The notes under the pieces were generated by a model. It was not told where the DNA came from and searched no databases. It saw only the letters and a list, made by a program, of their open reading frames with translations. Source: Lichenihabitans psoromatis (lineage in GTDB: Bacteria; Pseudomonadota; Alphaproteobacteria; Rhizobiales; Beijerinckiaceae). Taken from it: DNA of 64,000 nt. The translations under genes were made by a program, and so were the position numbers. The DNA lies in the NCBI RefSeq assembly GCF_004323635.1, contig NZ_CP036515.1, forward strand, positions 2,853,501 to 2,917,500, in the 5' to 3' direction. Below are positions 9,634-20,041 of the stretch, piece after piece; within the stretch, counting starts at the first letter, position 1; each line of letters opens with the position of its first letter.

Positions 9634-10808
9634 GGCTGCACTCGCGGAAGGAGTTGTTCGGCAAGCGTCGCCCAATAGGAGGCGCCGACCGGCAAAATGT
9701 CGTCGTTGAAATCGTAAAGCGGATGATGCACCTGGGGATCGGTCGCGGTCCGGCCGGCACCGAGCATGATGTAATTGCCCTGCTTGGCATTCAGCAGGAA
9801 CGAGAAATCCTCGCCGCCCATCGTTGGCTGCTCCATGGGCACGACGCGCGCGGCACCCACCACGGCTTCCGCTGCGGTTCGGGCCATGGCTGTCGCGGCC
9901 TCGTCGTTGATGACGGCCGGGTAGGTGCGGGCGAAGGTCACATCGGCCGTGGCCCCATAGGCCTCGGCGGTCGCTTGCGCGATGCGGATCACGGCCCGCT
10001 CCAGCAGGTCGCCGATCGTGGGGTTGAACCAGCGCGCGGTGCCGCGCATCGTGACGTCGGGTGGGATGACGTTGAAAGCGTTGCCGCCCTTGATCTCGCC
10101 GATGGTCACCACCGCGGTCTCGGTCGGATCGACATTGCGGGCGACAATCGACTGGAGCGCCGACACGATGGCGCCCGACACCACGATTGGATCGACGCCA
10201 TTATGCGGCTGCGCCCCGTGCGCGCCCTTGCCCGTGACCACGATCGTGATGTTGGCGACCGCCGCCATTGTGGGGCCGACGCGCCACAGGAAGGTGCCTT
10301 CCGCATCCTTCGGCCAATTATGCATGCCGAAAACCAGATCCATCGGGAAGCGCTCGAACAGACCTTCCTTCACCATCATCTCGCCGCCGCCATGCTGCTC
10401 CTCGGCGGGCTGGAAAATGACATAGACGGTGCCGGCGAAATTCCGTGTTTCCGCCAAATATTTGGCAGCGCCGAGCAGCATGGTGGTGTGGCCGTCGTGG
10501 CCGCAGGCATGCATCACGCCGGGGTTCGTCGAGGCATAGGGCAGATTGGTCTGCTCGATGATCGGGAGGGCGTCGATATCGGCCCGGAGGCCGATCGCAC
10601 CGCCCGGCTGGCTGCCGCGAATGACCCCGACGACACCCGTGCGGGCAATTCCGGCCACCACCTCGTCGACGCCGAATTCCTTCAGCTTCGCCTGGATCAC
10701 GGCGCTGGTCCGGTGTTCCTCGAGCGCCAGTTCCGGATGCTGGTGCAGATCATGCCGCCACGCCGTCATGTCGGCGTGGAAGTCGGCGATGCGGTTATGG
10801 ATCGGCAT
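9630..10808 (-). CDS. M20 family amidohydrolase (hippurate hydrolase/N-acyl amino acid deacylase type)
   Basis: A 392-residue M20D metallopeptidase-like enzyme that cleaves N-acyl amino acids or short blocked peptides in the cytoplasm. Seen in order: HQHPELALEEHRTS, LRADIDALPI, the metal site HACGHDGHT, FQPAEEQHGGG with the catalytic and metal Glu pair, and FGMHNWP. Length is normal for AbgA/HipO proteins. It starts 15 bp after the serine hydrolase stop and overlaps the MetX-like gene by 4 bp. The acyl group cannot be told from sequence. Confidence 0.9.
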   Translation of the reverse strand: MPIHNRIADFHADMTAWRHDLHQHPELALEEHRTSAVIQAKLKEFGVDEVVAGIARTGVVGVIRGSQPGGAIGLRADIDALPIIEQTNLPYASTNPGVMHACGHDGHTTMLLGAAKYLAETRNFAGTVYVIFQPAEEQHGGGEMMVKEGLFERFPMDLVFGMHNWPKDAEGTFLWRVGPTMAAVANITIVVTGKGAHGAQPHNGVDPIVVSGAIVSALQSIVARNVDPTETAVVTIGEIKGGNAFNVIPPDVTMRGTARWFNPTIGDLLERAVIRIAQATAEAYGATADVTFARTYPAVINDEAATAMARTAAEAVVGAARVVPMEQPTMGGEDFSFLLNAKQGNYIMLGAGRTATDPQVHHPLYDFNDDILPVGASYWATLAEQLLPRVQP

Positions 10809-10823
10809 ATCAAATCCTTCCGG

Positions 10824-12212
10824 TCAGAGCTGGGGCGTCGGCGTCGTGCGGTTCACGCGCTCTTCGACTTCGACGACAAGCGCGCGTTCGGGGAGCAGTT
10901 CCGTGCCGCCGAGCATGAGTGCAATCGCGGTTCCGTCTGCATCCGTGATCCGTCGGGCCGCCTCGCCATGCGCTCCGAAGCCGTTTGCCCGGGCGATACG
11001 GGCTTCGGTCGGGCTCGCGACCGTGAGTTCGCTTGCGTCGGTAAAGGGATGCATCAGGGCCGGGCTGGTCACAAACACCGTCGATCCCATCGGCACGAGA
11101 TCGAATGCAGTCCAGTAGGTCCACCACCGGCCGGTCCAGTCGGCCACACCGGGGGCGGCCGCACCGTGCCGGGCGAAGTGATGGAAGATGCCAAGCACGC
11201 CCTCGACCCAAGGGTTTGCCAATCCATCGATGCTATTCGTCACGATCGAGACCGTCACGCCCCATTCGGGCACACAGGCGGTCCGGCTGATGAAGCCCTG
11301 GAACGCGCCGGAATGTCCGAACCAATCGTGCCCCTGTCGGGTGCCGCTGATCGTGCCGAGCCCATAGTGCCGGCCGCTGCTATCGTCGGGCACCCGCCAA
11401 TGGCGCCGCGTCATCTCCCGACGGCTGGCGGGCGAGAGCACGCTGACGGCCGCGTCCGGATCGAGGCTTCCGATGAAGCGGGCGAGGTCGCCCGCCGTGC
11501 TGACGAAGCCGGTGGCCGAGGCGAGCGCTTGGGTCGGGTTGTGGCCCGGAATGGCGAGCCGCCGGCCGAACGGCAGCGTACCACTGTGGCCTGTGGCGAT
11601 CGGCGTGCCATCCGGCACCGGCATATCCGGCGTTGTGGCTTCGAGGCCGGACGGCGCGACGATCTCGCGGGCGATCCAGGCGCCATACGCCTCCCCGGTG
11701 ATGGCTTCGATCGCGAGGCCGAGTAGCCCGAACCCGACGTTGGAATATTTCTGCCGGCTATTCGCTGGGAGCGTGAGGGGTTCCGCGAGTTCGGCGCGCA
11801 GGGCCGCCGCATCCAAGAAAGGCTGGCGATCCTGCCAGTGAACGGCTCTGATGCCATCGCGCAGCAATCCGGCCGTATGCGAGAGCAATTGGCTGATCGT
11901 AACGGCGGCGACGTCGGGCGAAAGATCGGCGACATGCGTGCCGATCGGGTCGTCGAGGTGCAATCGTCCTGCCTCGTGCAGCTTCATGATCGCCGCAGCC
12001 GTGAAAGTCTTTGAATGCGACGCGACACGAAACCGATGCGCGGGCGTCAGCGGCGTTCCAGTGGCGATGTCGGCAATGCCGAAGGCGCGCTCCAACACAA
12101 GGTCGCCCCCGTCAACGACGGCCAGCACGCAGCCGGGCTGCTCGTTCGACCGCATCTGATAGCCAAGCCACTGTTCTGCGTAGCGGACGGCTTCCGGTAG
12201 CCATTCATGCAT
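10824..12212 (-). CDS. Serine hydrolase, class C beta-lactamase/D-peptidase family
   Basis: A 462-residue member of the beta-lactamase-related serine hydrolases (Pfam Beta-lactamase; includes esterases and D-aminopeptidases). The SxxK motif is SHSKT (about residue 66), the Y-x-N motif is KYSNVGFG, and GHSGAFQGF stands in for the KTG box. There is no signal peptide, so it is probably cytoplasmic and not a resistance beta-lactamase. A C-terminal ~130-residue domain follows the catalytic fold, as in D-aminopeptidase-like and EstB-type proteins. It is the first gene of the minus-strand hydrolase operon. Confidence 0.85.
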   Translation of the reverse strand: MHEWLPEAVRYAEQWLGYQMRSNEQPGCVLAVVDGGDLVLERAFGIADIATGTPLTPAHRFRVASHSKTFTAAAIMKLHEAGRLHLDDPIGTHVADLSPDVAAVTISQLLSHTAGLLRDGIRAVHWQDRQPFLDAAALRAELAEPLTLPANSRQKYSNVGFGLLGLAIEAITGEAYGAWIAREIVAPSGLEATTPDMPVPDGTPIATGHSGTLPFGRRLAIPGHNPTQALASATGFVSTAGDLARFIGSLDPDAAVSVLSPASRREMTRRHWRVPDDSSGRHYGLGTISGTRQGHDWFGHSGAFQGFISRTACVPEWGVTVSIVTNSIDGLANPWVEGVLGIFHHFARHGAAAPGVADWTGRWWTYWTAFDLVPMGSTVFVTSPALMHPFTDASELTVASPTEARIARANGFGAHGEAARRITDADGTAIALMLGGTELLPERALVVEVEERVNRTTPTPQL

Positions 12213-12586
12213 CGTGGTCTCCTGCGGACGTTCGTTGGATGGCTGGCGATGACATTACAGCGTCCAGCCGGCCTGGTCGCTGTCGCCTGATCGACCGTTG
12301 CGGCGATGGTCGACAGAGAGGATTTCCGTCCGGGTTCCGCTCACGATCGTCGGCATGGCCGATCTCCCTTGCGGTCTCAACCGCCATGCGCCGCCTGTGC
12401 GCTCTCCTGCAAGCGCAAGCGGCCCGACGATGGTGCGAACTAGCAATCTTGCTAGTGCCCAAGCGGTCGGCATGGTGCTTGCCTAGAGATGCGGAAGGAC
12501 GACGCGCCACGATGACCCGAGAGCGGGGGCGGCCTGCCGGTGGCCTGACGTCCATTGTGACGCGACTTGAAGAAGGATCCTGCTTG
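12213..12586. other. Divergent intergenic region between hydrolase operon and transporter system 2
   Basis: This 374-bp stretch holds no convincing gene. It must carry the promoters for both the minus-strand hydrolase operon and the plus-strand transporter operon, and contains one strong palindrome (described separately). AGAAGGA at about 12571 is the ribosome binding site of the following gene. Confidence 0.6.
12439..12456. promoter_or_regulatory. Lux-box-like 18-bp palindrome (candidate LuxR-type operator)
   Basis: ACTAGCAA-TC-TTGCTAGT has perfect 8-bp arms. It contains the CT-N12-AG spacing described for LasR/RhlR-type LuxR operators. It sits 131 bp before the binding-protein gene and 227 bp before the divergent hydrolase operon. 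The only LuxR-type regulator in the window lies at the end of the downstream operon. The pairing is an inference. Confidence 0.5.
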
Positions 12587-14137
12587 ATGAAGCGTTCCAT
12601 CCGACACGCCGTTCTTGCCTCGACGCTTCTGGCCGGCTCCGGGCTCTCGCTTCGGCCCGCTGCCGCCGACCCTGGCGACATCATCTTCGCCCGGTCCCAA
12701 GATGCCGACAGCTTGGACGTGGCGCGGGTTTCAACTACGATCTCGTTTCAGGTGATGCAGCAGATCTACGATAACCTGCTCAACCTCGACGACAAGGGCA
12801 AGGTGTCGGGCGGGCTCGCGGCCAGCTACACGGCCAGCGCCGACAACATGACCTTCACGTTCACGATGCGGCCCAACATCAAGTGCCATGACGGCACCAC
12901 CTTCGACGCCAAGGCCGCCAAGTGGAACATCGATCGCGCCATCGACCCGAAGACAGGCAGTTCGAACGCCTCGTCCTATGGCAGCATCACGAGCACGGAG
13001 GTCAACGGCGACGTTCTCACGGTCAAGCTGTCGAAGCCCTATTCGCCGCTGACCACGTTCCTCGGCAGCGCGCAGGCCTTGATGATGTGCCCGGCCACGA
13101 TCCAGGGAAGCGATGTTAAGCCGGTCGGCACCGGGCCTTGGAAATTCGTCGAATGGGTCCGTAACGATCGGCTCGTGCTTGCCCGTAACCCTGCATACGT
13201 CAACGTCAACCCGTTGGTCGACAACCCCGGCGCGCCCTACGCCCAGCGCCTGATTTTTCGGGTCATCCCCGAGGGGCCCTCCCGAATGGCGGCGCTCAAG
13301 ACCGGCGAAGTGACCTTCGCGGAGCCCTCGCTTCAGGATGCGGCCGACCTCGCCAAGGACAAAAATTATACGGTCTACACGGGCGCCGGCCGCACCGGGC
13401 AACTCGCCTATGTGGGCTTCACGGCCAAGATCCCACCCCTGAACGATGTGCGGGTCCGCCGCGCCATCGGCTATGCGCTCGACCGCGACTCCATGGTCGA
13501 TATCGGGTTCAACGGCCTCGTTCAGGCCTCGCCATGCCCGGTGGCGCCGGGCCTGCTTGGTTACGACCCGAAGAAATGCGCCGAATGGGCCACCGCCTAC
13601 GATCCCGATAAGGCCAAACAATTGCTGAAGGAGGTTGGCTACGGCCCCGATCATCCGCTCGACATCACCTTGTCGGTCTCGCCGCTGCAGGGATGGGACG
13701 AGTCGGATGTCGTGATGCAGCAGCAACTCGCGGCCGTCGGCATCAACGTCAAGATCGAGCAGCGTCAATTCGCGACCTGGGTCGACTATATGTCGGGCAA
13801 GAACAAGGAGACGACCGGAACACCGGCGATCTGGACCATGGGCATGTCGGGCCCCGATCCGGATTATCTCGTGTTCCTGTTCCAGCCGCCAGGCTATGCG
13901 GGGCAGGGCATCGACGACCCGGTTTTGCAAAAGATGCTGGTCGATCAGCGGGCACTCTCTGGCGCTGAACGCGAAGCCAAGATCCTCGACATCCAGAAAT
14001 TTCTGCTCGTCAATGCCTATGAGGTGCCGCTGTTCACGCCTGGATGGTTCTGGCTTGCCACAAGCAAGAGCACCGTGACCGGCTTCAAACAGGGCTACAA
14101 TGTCATGCCGCTGTTCAACGACGTGAAGCTGCCGTGA
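12587..14137 (+). CDS. Peptide-type ABC substrate-binding protein (SBP_bac_5), system 2
   Basis: A 516-residue secreted binding protein of the DppA family. An N-terminal signal (MKRSIRHAVLAS, hydrophobic core, cut after RPAAA) is followed by GDIIFARSQDADSLDVARV and a family-typical NIKCHDGTTFDAKAAKWNIDRA block. The open frame extends 192 codons upstream, but that part is spurious. The ATG at 12587, with AGAAGGA upstream and a signal peptide following, is the start. A stem-loop separates it from the permease gene. Confidence 0.9.
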   Translation: MKRSIRHAVLASTLLAGSGLSLRPAAADPGDIIFARSQDADSLDVARVSTTISFQVMQQIYDNLLNLDDKGKVSGGLAASYTASADNMTFTFTMRPNIKCHDGTTFDAKAAKWNIDRAIDPKTGSSNASSYGSITSTEVNGDVLTVKLSKPYSPLTTFLGSAQALMMCPATIQGSDVKPVGTGPWKFVEWVRNDRLVLARNPAYVNVNPLVDNPGAPYAQRLIFRVIPEGPSRMAALKTGEVTFAEPSLQDAADLAKDKNYTVYTGAGRTGQLAYVGFTAKIPPLNDVRVRRAIGYALDRDSMVDIGFNGLVQASPCPVAPGLLGYDPKKCAEWATAYDPDKAKQLLKEVGYGPDHPLDITLSVSPLQGWDESDVVMQQQLAAVGINVKIEQRQFATWVDYMSGKNKETTGTPAIWTMGMSGPDPDYLVFLFQPPGYAGQGIDDPVLQKMLVDQRALSGAEREAKILDIQKFLLVNAYEVPLFTPGWFWLATSKSTVTGFKQGYNVMPLFNDVKLP

Positions 14138-14237
14138 CGGGCGGTCTAGCGTCGATGCGTCGATGGCCTAAGCTCCCGCCGCTCGCGAGGCGCGGCCGAG
14201 AGATGAGACGCGGCCCGATCGTCGCCCCGGTTCGGCC

Positions 14238-14263
14238 CTGCTGCTCCCCTCAGGGAGCAGCAG
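14238..14263 (+). promoter_or_regulatory. Stem-loop covering the permease ribosome binding site
   Basis: Two perfect 11-bp arms (CTGCTGCTCCC and GGGAGCAGCAG) enclose a CTCA loop. The right arm contains the only good Shine-Dalgarno (GGGAG) and ends 1 bp before the ATG at 14265. The hairpin could protect the binding-protein mRNA 3' end and restrain permease translation, giving the excess of binding protein over permease usual in such systems. There is no T-run, so it is not a classic terminator. Confidence 0.7.
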
Positions 14264-14264
14264 C

Positions 14265-15184
<920 letters not shown>

Positions 15185-15188
<4 letters not shown>

Positions 15189-16087
15189 GCGTCGTCGCGC
15201 CCTGGGCCGAAAGCTCGCCCGTGCCGGTCGTATCGCCGGCTTCGCCGCGCAGGCTCCTGCTGCGCCGCATGCTGCGGTCCCGCTCATTCATGATCGGGGG
15301 CGGCATCGTGTTCTTCGTCGTCTTAGTCGCGCTCTGCGCCCCGCTGCTCGCGCCGTTCGATCCGGATCGAATTGGCGCCGGGCGGCGGCTTGCTGCGCCT
15401 GGGGTCAGGTTTCTTCTCGGGACCGACGAGTTCGGTCGGGATATTCTCAGCCGGGTGATCTTCGGGGCGCGCGACACGCTCTATATCGGCCTCGTTGCGG
15501 TTGGCATCGGGCTGCTCTGCGGGGTCGCGATCGGCGCCACCGCAGCCTACGCCGGCGGGTTATTCGGCGGCCTGCTCATGCGGACCATCGACCTCCTCTA
15601 CACATTTCCGGATGTTCTCATTGCCTTGGGGCTGGTGGCCTTTCTCGGTCCCAACCTCACCAACGCCATGATCGCTGTCGGCATCAGCGCCATTCCCTAC
15701 TACGCTCGCGTTACTTACGGGGTCGTGTTGTCGGAGCGACAAAAGCCCTATGTGGACGCGGCCCGGGTGGTCGGCGCAAGTCACGTCCGCGTCGTGGTGT
15801 GCCACCTGCTGCCAAACGTGCTGGCGCCGATGATCGTGGTCGCGTCGCTGGGCTTCTCGGCGGCGGTCTTGTCGGCTGCGGCGCTGAGCTTTCTGGGGCT
15901 TGGCGCCCAACCGCCCACGCCCGAATGGGGCCTGATGCTGTCGACGGGGCGCAACTACATCACGCGTGACCCTTGGCTCGTCATCGGGCCCGGTGTTGCG
16001 ATCTTCATCACCGTGATGGCTTTCAACCTGTTCGGCGACGGGGTGCGCGACTTGCTCGATCCGCGCCAGCGGCAGAGGACGCATTAG
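15185..16087 (+). CDS. DppC-type peptide ABC permease, system 2
   Basis: A 300-residue permease. GTDEFGRDILSRVIFG near residue 80 and the coupling loop YVDAARVVGASHVRV...HLLPNVLAP are typical of DppC. The ATG at 15185 overlaps the DppB stop (ATGA); the longer open frame upstream is antisense noise over DppB. The next gene starts 3 bp after its stop. Confidence 0.9.
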
Positions 16088-16090
16088 CCG

Positions 16091-17098
16091 ATGGACAGCA
16101 CCGCCATGCTGGTCGCGACCGATCTGCTCATCGTCGAGAATCTGAATGTCGCCTTCGGCAGTGGATCGTCGCGTGTCATCGCGCTCGACGACGTCTCGTT
16201 CGATCTGCGCAAAGGAGAGACCCTGGCGCTCGTCGGCGAATCCGGCAGCGGCAAGTCGCTGACGGCCCTTTCGATCATGGGCCTGCTGCCGCCCGAGGGG
16301 CAGGTGACGGCCGGGCGGATCATGCTCGGGAGCGAAGACCTGCTCGAACAGTCGCACCGCCAACGCGTCCGGACGCGCGGAAGCCGCATATCCATGGTGT
16401 TCCAGGAACCCATGACCTCGCTCAATCCGGTGTTGACGGTTGGTCGGCAATTGACGGAGGGGCTCGAGTTCCATCGCGGTGCGAGCCGTGCTGAAGCGAC
16501 CGCCCGCGCGCTCGACCTCCTCACCCTCGTCGGTATGACGCAGCCCGCTCGACGGATGCGGCAATATCCGCACCAATTGTCGGGCGGCATGCGGCAGCGG
16601 GTCATGATCGCCATGGCGCTCGCGTGCGAGCCGGACCTCATCATCGCCGACGAGCCGACGACGGCGCTCGATGTGAGCATCCAGGCCCAGATCATCGATC
16701 TGATGCTGGACATCAAGGAACGCCTCGGGACCGCGATCCTGCTGATCACCCACGATCTCGGCGTCGTGGCCGAGATGGCCGACCGCATCGCAGTGCTCTA
16801 TGCCGGGCATGTCGTCGAGATCGCGGATTGCCTGACGCTCTTCAATGCGCCGCGGCATCCCTATACCGAGGGGTTGTTGGCGGCGGTGCCCCGACTCGAC
16901 CTGCTGGTTGCCGACACGCCGGATCGCAGCCGGCTGGCCGAACTGCCGGGCAGCGTGCCGTCTCCGTCAGAACGCCCGCAGGGGTGCCCCTTCGTTCCGC
17001 GCTGCCCCCTCGTCACACCGCGCTGCGCGGTCGAAATGCCTCCGATGACGACGCTCGACGCCGCCCACGCGGTCGCGTGTTGGGAGCGTGCATCGTGA
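16091..17098 (+). CDS. DppD-type peptide ABC ATPase, system 2
   Basis: A 335-residue ATPase with Walker A GESGSGKS, signature LSGGMRQR, Walker B LIIADEPTTALD, switch His in LITHDLGVV, and the C-terminal oligopeptide cap (GCPFVPRCPL). It pairs with the following DppF-type ATPase. The stop overlaps the GTG start of that gene by 4 bp (GTGA). Confidence 0.92.
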   Translation: MDSTAMLVATDLLIVENLNVAFGSGSSRVIALDDVSFDLRKGETLALVGESGSGKSLTALSIMGLLPPEGQVTAGRIMLGSEDLLEQSHRQRVRTRGSRISMVFQEPMTSLNPVLTVGRQLTEGLEFHRGASRAEATARALDLLTLVGMTQPARRMRQYPHQLSGGMRQRVMIAMALACEPDLIIADEPTTALDVSIQAQIIDLMLDIKERLGTAILLITHDLGVVAEMADRIAVLYAGHVVEIADCLTLFNAPRHPYTEGLLAAVPRLDLLVADTPDRSRLAELPGSVPSPSERPQGCPFVPRCPLVTPRCAVEMPPMTTLDAAHAVACWERAS

Positions 17099-18120
17099 AT
17101 GGCTCATCCGTGGTCGCGCCGCAGCCGGCCCTGATCCTCGACAAGCTGTGCAAGGAATTTCCTCATCGCGGCGGTCTATTCGGCAAGGCGGAAGCGCCGG
17201 TCCGGGCGGTTGACGACGTCAGCTTCTTCGTTCAACCCGGCGAAACGCTGGGGCTTGTCGGGGAAAGCGGGTGTGGCAAGTCGACCCTAGCGCGTCTCGT
17301 CATGCGCATGATGCCCCCGACCTCTGGATCCGTGCTGGTCGACGGGCAACGCGTCGACACCCTGTTGTCGAGCGAGGTCCTGGCCTATCGGCGCAAGGTG
17401 CAGATGATCTTTCAGGATCCCTACGCGTCTCTCAACCCGCGCATGCGGGCCAGCGATCTGATTGCCGAGCCAATGCTGATCCACGGCCTCGCTAAAGGAG
17501 CGGAGCGCGTCGCACGGGTGAAGGAACTGGCCGATCAGGTCGGTCTCGCCACGTCGTCACTGCCCCGGTTTCCGCATGAATTTTCGGGCGGTCAACGCCA
17601 GCGTATCGCTATCGCGCGGGCGCTCGCCGTGGCGCCGCAAATCCTCGTCGCAGACGAACCAGTGTCGGCGCTCGACGTTTCGGTGCGTGCTCAGGTCCTG
17701 AACCTGATGGCCGATCTCCAGGCGCAGCGCGGCCTCTCCTACCTGTTCATCTCGCATGACATCGGCACCGTGGCCTATCTCAGCCACCGCGTCGCCGTGA
17801 TGTACCTTGGCGCTATCGTCGAGATCGGCCCATCGCGCGATGTGCTGCGGCGGCCGCGCCATCCCTACACTCGCTTGTTGCTCGAAGCGGTGCCGGTCGC
17901 TCATCCTCGGCTAAGAAGTCGGCGCCGCGAGGTGCTGCGAGGCGAGGTGCCGACCGCGACCAACGTTCGCGACGCGTGCCGGTTTGCTCCGCGCTGCCCG
18001 ATGGCGGCCGACCGCTGCCATGTCGAGGCGCCGACCCCCCGCCTGCTCAACGGCGCTCGTCTCGTGGCCTGCCATTTTGCCGAAGAAACGCCCGAGCTTC
18101 CGAGAGGATTGACCGCATGA
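17095..18120 (+). CDS. DppF-type peptide ABC ATPase, system 2
   Basis: A 341-residue ATPase with Walker A GESGCGKST, FSGGQRQRIAIARAL signature, Walker B ILVADEPVSALD, FISHDIGTV, and the cap ACRFAPRCPM. The GTG at 17095 overlaps the DppD stop. The longer frame from 16624 is a shadow over DppD. It ends in an ATGA overlap with the iminopeptidase-like gene, so transporter and peptidase are translationally coupled. Confidence 0.92.
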   Translation: MNGSSVVAPQPALILDKLCKEFPHRGGLFGKAEAPVRAVDDVSFFVQPGETLGLVGESGCGKSTLARLVMRMMPPTSGSVLVDGQRVDTLLSSEVLAYRRKVQMIFQDPYASLNPRMRASDLIAEPMLIHGLAKGAERVARVKELADQVGLATSSLPRFPHEFSGGQRQRIAIARALAVAPQILVADEPVSALDVSVRAQVLNLMADLQAQRGLSYLFISHDIGTVAYLSHRVAVMYLGAIVEIGPSRDVLRRPRHPYTRLLLEAVPVAHPRLRSRRREVLRGEVPTATNVRDACRFAPRCPMAADRCHVEAPTPRLLNGARLVACHFAEETPELPRGLTA

Positions 18121-19007
18121 CCGACTTCTCCCTGCGCTTCGGCGACAACCATCTGGCTTGCTACCGATCGGGTGAAGGCGGCGTGCCGCTCCTCATCCTG
18201 CACGGCGGCCCGGGTGTGCCATGCAGCTACGTTTACGGCGCTCACAAGCATTATGCGGACGAGGGGTTCGACGTCGTAAGCTGGGATCAACTCGGCTGCG
18301 GCGCCTCGGACCGGCCGGACGATCCCGCGCTGTGGCAGGTCGATCGCTTTGTCGCTGAGGTCGAGGCGGTGCGCGAGCAACTCGGCTGGGACAGATTCTT
18401 CCTGCTCGGTAATTCGTGGGGCGGCATGTTGGGCATCGAATATTGCCTTGCGCATCTCGCTCGCGTGCGGGCGTTCGTGATTGGGAACAGCGCTGCCAGC
18501 ATGCCGCACCTGATCCGCGGCTTCGATCGCTGCAAGCAGGCGCTGGGGTCGGACACCGCCCGCATGATGGCCATGCGCGAGGCCGAAGGAACGGTCGAAC
18601 ATCCCGAATATCTCGCGGCCCGCACGTTGCTGATGTACCGCCATATGCTGCGGATGGACGAGTGGCCCGAGCCGGTGCTGGCGGCCATGCGGCCTGAGGT
18701 GATCGGCACAAGACCGTTCAAGGCCATGTTCGGCCCTCACTTCTACAACTGCTCGGGAAACCTGCGCGATTGGGATCGCATGAACGATCTGCCGCGCATC
18801 ACGATCCCGACCTTGGTGACGACCAGCGAGTGGGACTATCTTCTGCCCGAATATGCACGGCTCATGTGGGAGCATCTGCCGCAGTCGGAGATCGTGATTT
18901 TCCGCAACTCCGGACACATGCCGTTTTGGGATGCGGCGGAGCGGTACCATCCTGCCGTGCTCGGCTTCCTGAAAAAGCACGCCGGCATGACCATGATGCT
19001 CGATTGA
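18117..19007 (+). CDS. Proline-iminopeptidase-like alpha/beta hydrolase (S33 family)
   Basis: A 296-residue alpha/beta hydrolase. The oxyanion segment HGGPG (about residue 26), nucleophile elbow GNSWGG, an acid in TTSEWDYLLP and His in NSGHMPFWD match prolyl aminopeptidases, which release N-terminal Pro (and sometimes other residues) from peptides. The start is the ATG overlapping the DppF stop, with GAGAGGA upstream. Its place as the last gene of a peptide-importer operon supports a peptidase, but tricorn-interacting-factor-like or ester substrates are possible. Confidence 0.85.
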   Translation: MTDFSLRFGDNHLACYRSGEGGVPLLILHGGPGVPCSYVYGAHKHYADEGFDVVSWDQLGCGASDRPDDPALWQVDRFVAEVEAVREQLGWDRFFLLGNSWGGMLGIEYCLAHLARVRAFVIGNSAASMPHLIRGFDRCKQALGSDTARMMAMREAEGTVEHPEYLAARTLLMYRHMLRMDEWPEPVLAAMRPEVIGTRPFKAMFGPHFYNCSGNLRDWDRMNDLPRITIPTLVTTSEWDYLLPEYARLMWEHLPQSEIVIFRNSGHMPFWDAAERYHPAVLGFLKKHAGMTMMLD

Positions 19008-19023
19008 CCGGATCGCCTCGTGG

Positions 19024-19746
19024 TCACAAGAGATCGAGTTCCCTGGCCTTAAAGGCCGCATGCACCTTGTTGACGGCGCCGAGCTTGGCAGCGGCCCGGC
19101 GTAGGTGAAAATCGACCGTGGCCTTGCTGCGGCCGATGATCTGCGCCACCTCCCAGGTCGTCTTGCCCTGTGTGGTCCACAAAAGGCACAGGCGCTCGTG
19201 TTCCGACAATCGAACATCCGTTAAGGTCGCGCATTCGGTTTGCCAGCGAACGAATTTGCTATGAACGGCCTGTGCGATGGCCAGCAAGGCATGAAAATCC
19301 GAGTGGCCGACATCGGGCGCGTGAGGTTGTTGTTCCGGCCCGGCAACTGAAAAAAGCCCGCAGGTTCGTCCCGGGCCGTGAACCGGGACGGCGAAGCCGC
19401 TCACAATTCCGAACGCCTGCGCCTCGATGAACAACCGCCGTTCGTTCGGACCGATGGTCTTGAGATAGTCCCCGCCACCCCAGGCAAACGGACGAAGGTT
19501 CCGATGCCCTTGCACTAAGACCGGGTCTTCGACTTGATATTGTTTTGCTTGGTAACGGTCCTGCCAGCCTTGGGGGTAATTGGTCATCAGCATCCCAGCT
19601 GAATTGGCTCCCTCCGCTCCCAGGCTTGGCACCGCGTAAGAGAAGAAGCTAAATCCCAGCGCAAGCGCCAGAGCTCCGACGACGTCATGCGCCTCGGCCT
19701 TCTGTTCACACGCATCGAGGCGATGAAACAACGCGGACATCATCAT
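19024..19746 (-). CDS. LuxR-type quorum-sensing regulator without a nearby synthase (LuxR solo)
   Basis: A 240-residue protein. Residues ~20-165 form an autoinducer-binding domain with the family landmarks in order: GWQDRYQAKQYQVEDP (Trp, Tyr, Asp-Pro), PFAWG, and SGFAVPVHGPGRTCGLFS. Residues ~175-240 form a LuxR helix-turn-helix (LSEHERLCLLWTTQGKTTWE, then IGRSKATVDFHL). No LuxI-like gene is visible in the window. The start has three Met in a row; the first is given. It is convergent with the iminopeptidase gene, 16 bp apart. Ligand could be an acyl-homoserine lactone or an imported compound. Confidence 0.9.
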   Translation of the reverse strand: MMMSALFHRLDACEQKAEAHDVVGALALALGFSFFSYAVPSLGAEGANSAGMLMTNYPQGWQDRYQAKQYQVEDPVLVQGHRNLRPFAWGGGDYLKTIGPNERRLFIEAQAFGIVSGFAVPVHGPGRTCGLFSVAGPEQQPHAPDVGHSDFHALLAIAQAVHSKFVRWQTECATLTDVRLSEHERLCLLWTTQGKTTWEVAQIIGRSKATVDFHLRRAAAKLGAVNKVHAAFKARELDLL

Positions 19747-19758
19747 GCGACCAGCTCA

Positions 19759-19773
19759 CTGTCATCTCGACAG
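19759..19773. promoter_or_regulatory. Inverted repeat just upstream of the LuxR-type gene
   Basis: CTGTC-ATCTC-GACAG, 12 bp before the luxR-type start. It is too short and differently spaced to match the palindrome at 12439, so it may be bound by another regulator or be chance. The remaining ~270 bp up to the cupin gene show no gene. Confidence 0.25.
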
Positions 19774-20041
19774 AATGCAAATCGCGTTCCATCCGAGGGC
19801 TCGCGCCATCCGGCCTGACGCGGTCGCGCGAGCCGTCGGCTTGGCGAGCAAGCAGGGCCCGGAGCGGGCTTGACTGCACCTCTGACTGTGCGGCGATGGA
19901 TAGGTCCGCCTGCAGGTGCCTCAACCGTCAACGGCTGTGGTGTCATGGAGTTAGGACGACAGCTTTCTCGAGCAGCCTTGACGGGCTACTGTCGGCCGAA
20001 TGCCCGCGTTGTTGGTTCGACTCTCGTGGAGACGTCTTGAC

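Noticed and set aside
9561..11726. A 721-codon plus-strand frame antisense to the M20 and serine hydrolase genes
   Set aside because: His/Arg/Gly-rich translation with no motifs. It is the reverse-strand shadow of two well-supported genes in G+C-rich DNA.
10824..12212. Antibiotic-resistance beta-lactamase
   Set aside because: The SxxK, YxN and HSG motifs fit the broad class C-related hydrolase family, but there is no signal peptide and the C-terminal domain and operon context fit a peptidase or esterase better.
19747..20041. Possible LuxI-type synthase near the LuxR gene
   Set aside because: Short frames there have no LuxI landmarks (no conserved Arg, Phe-Trp or Glu pattern); the LuxR is treated as a solo.
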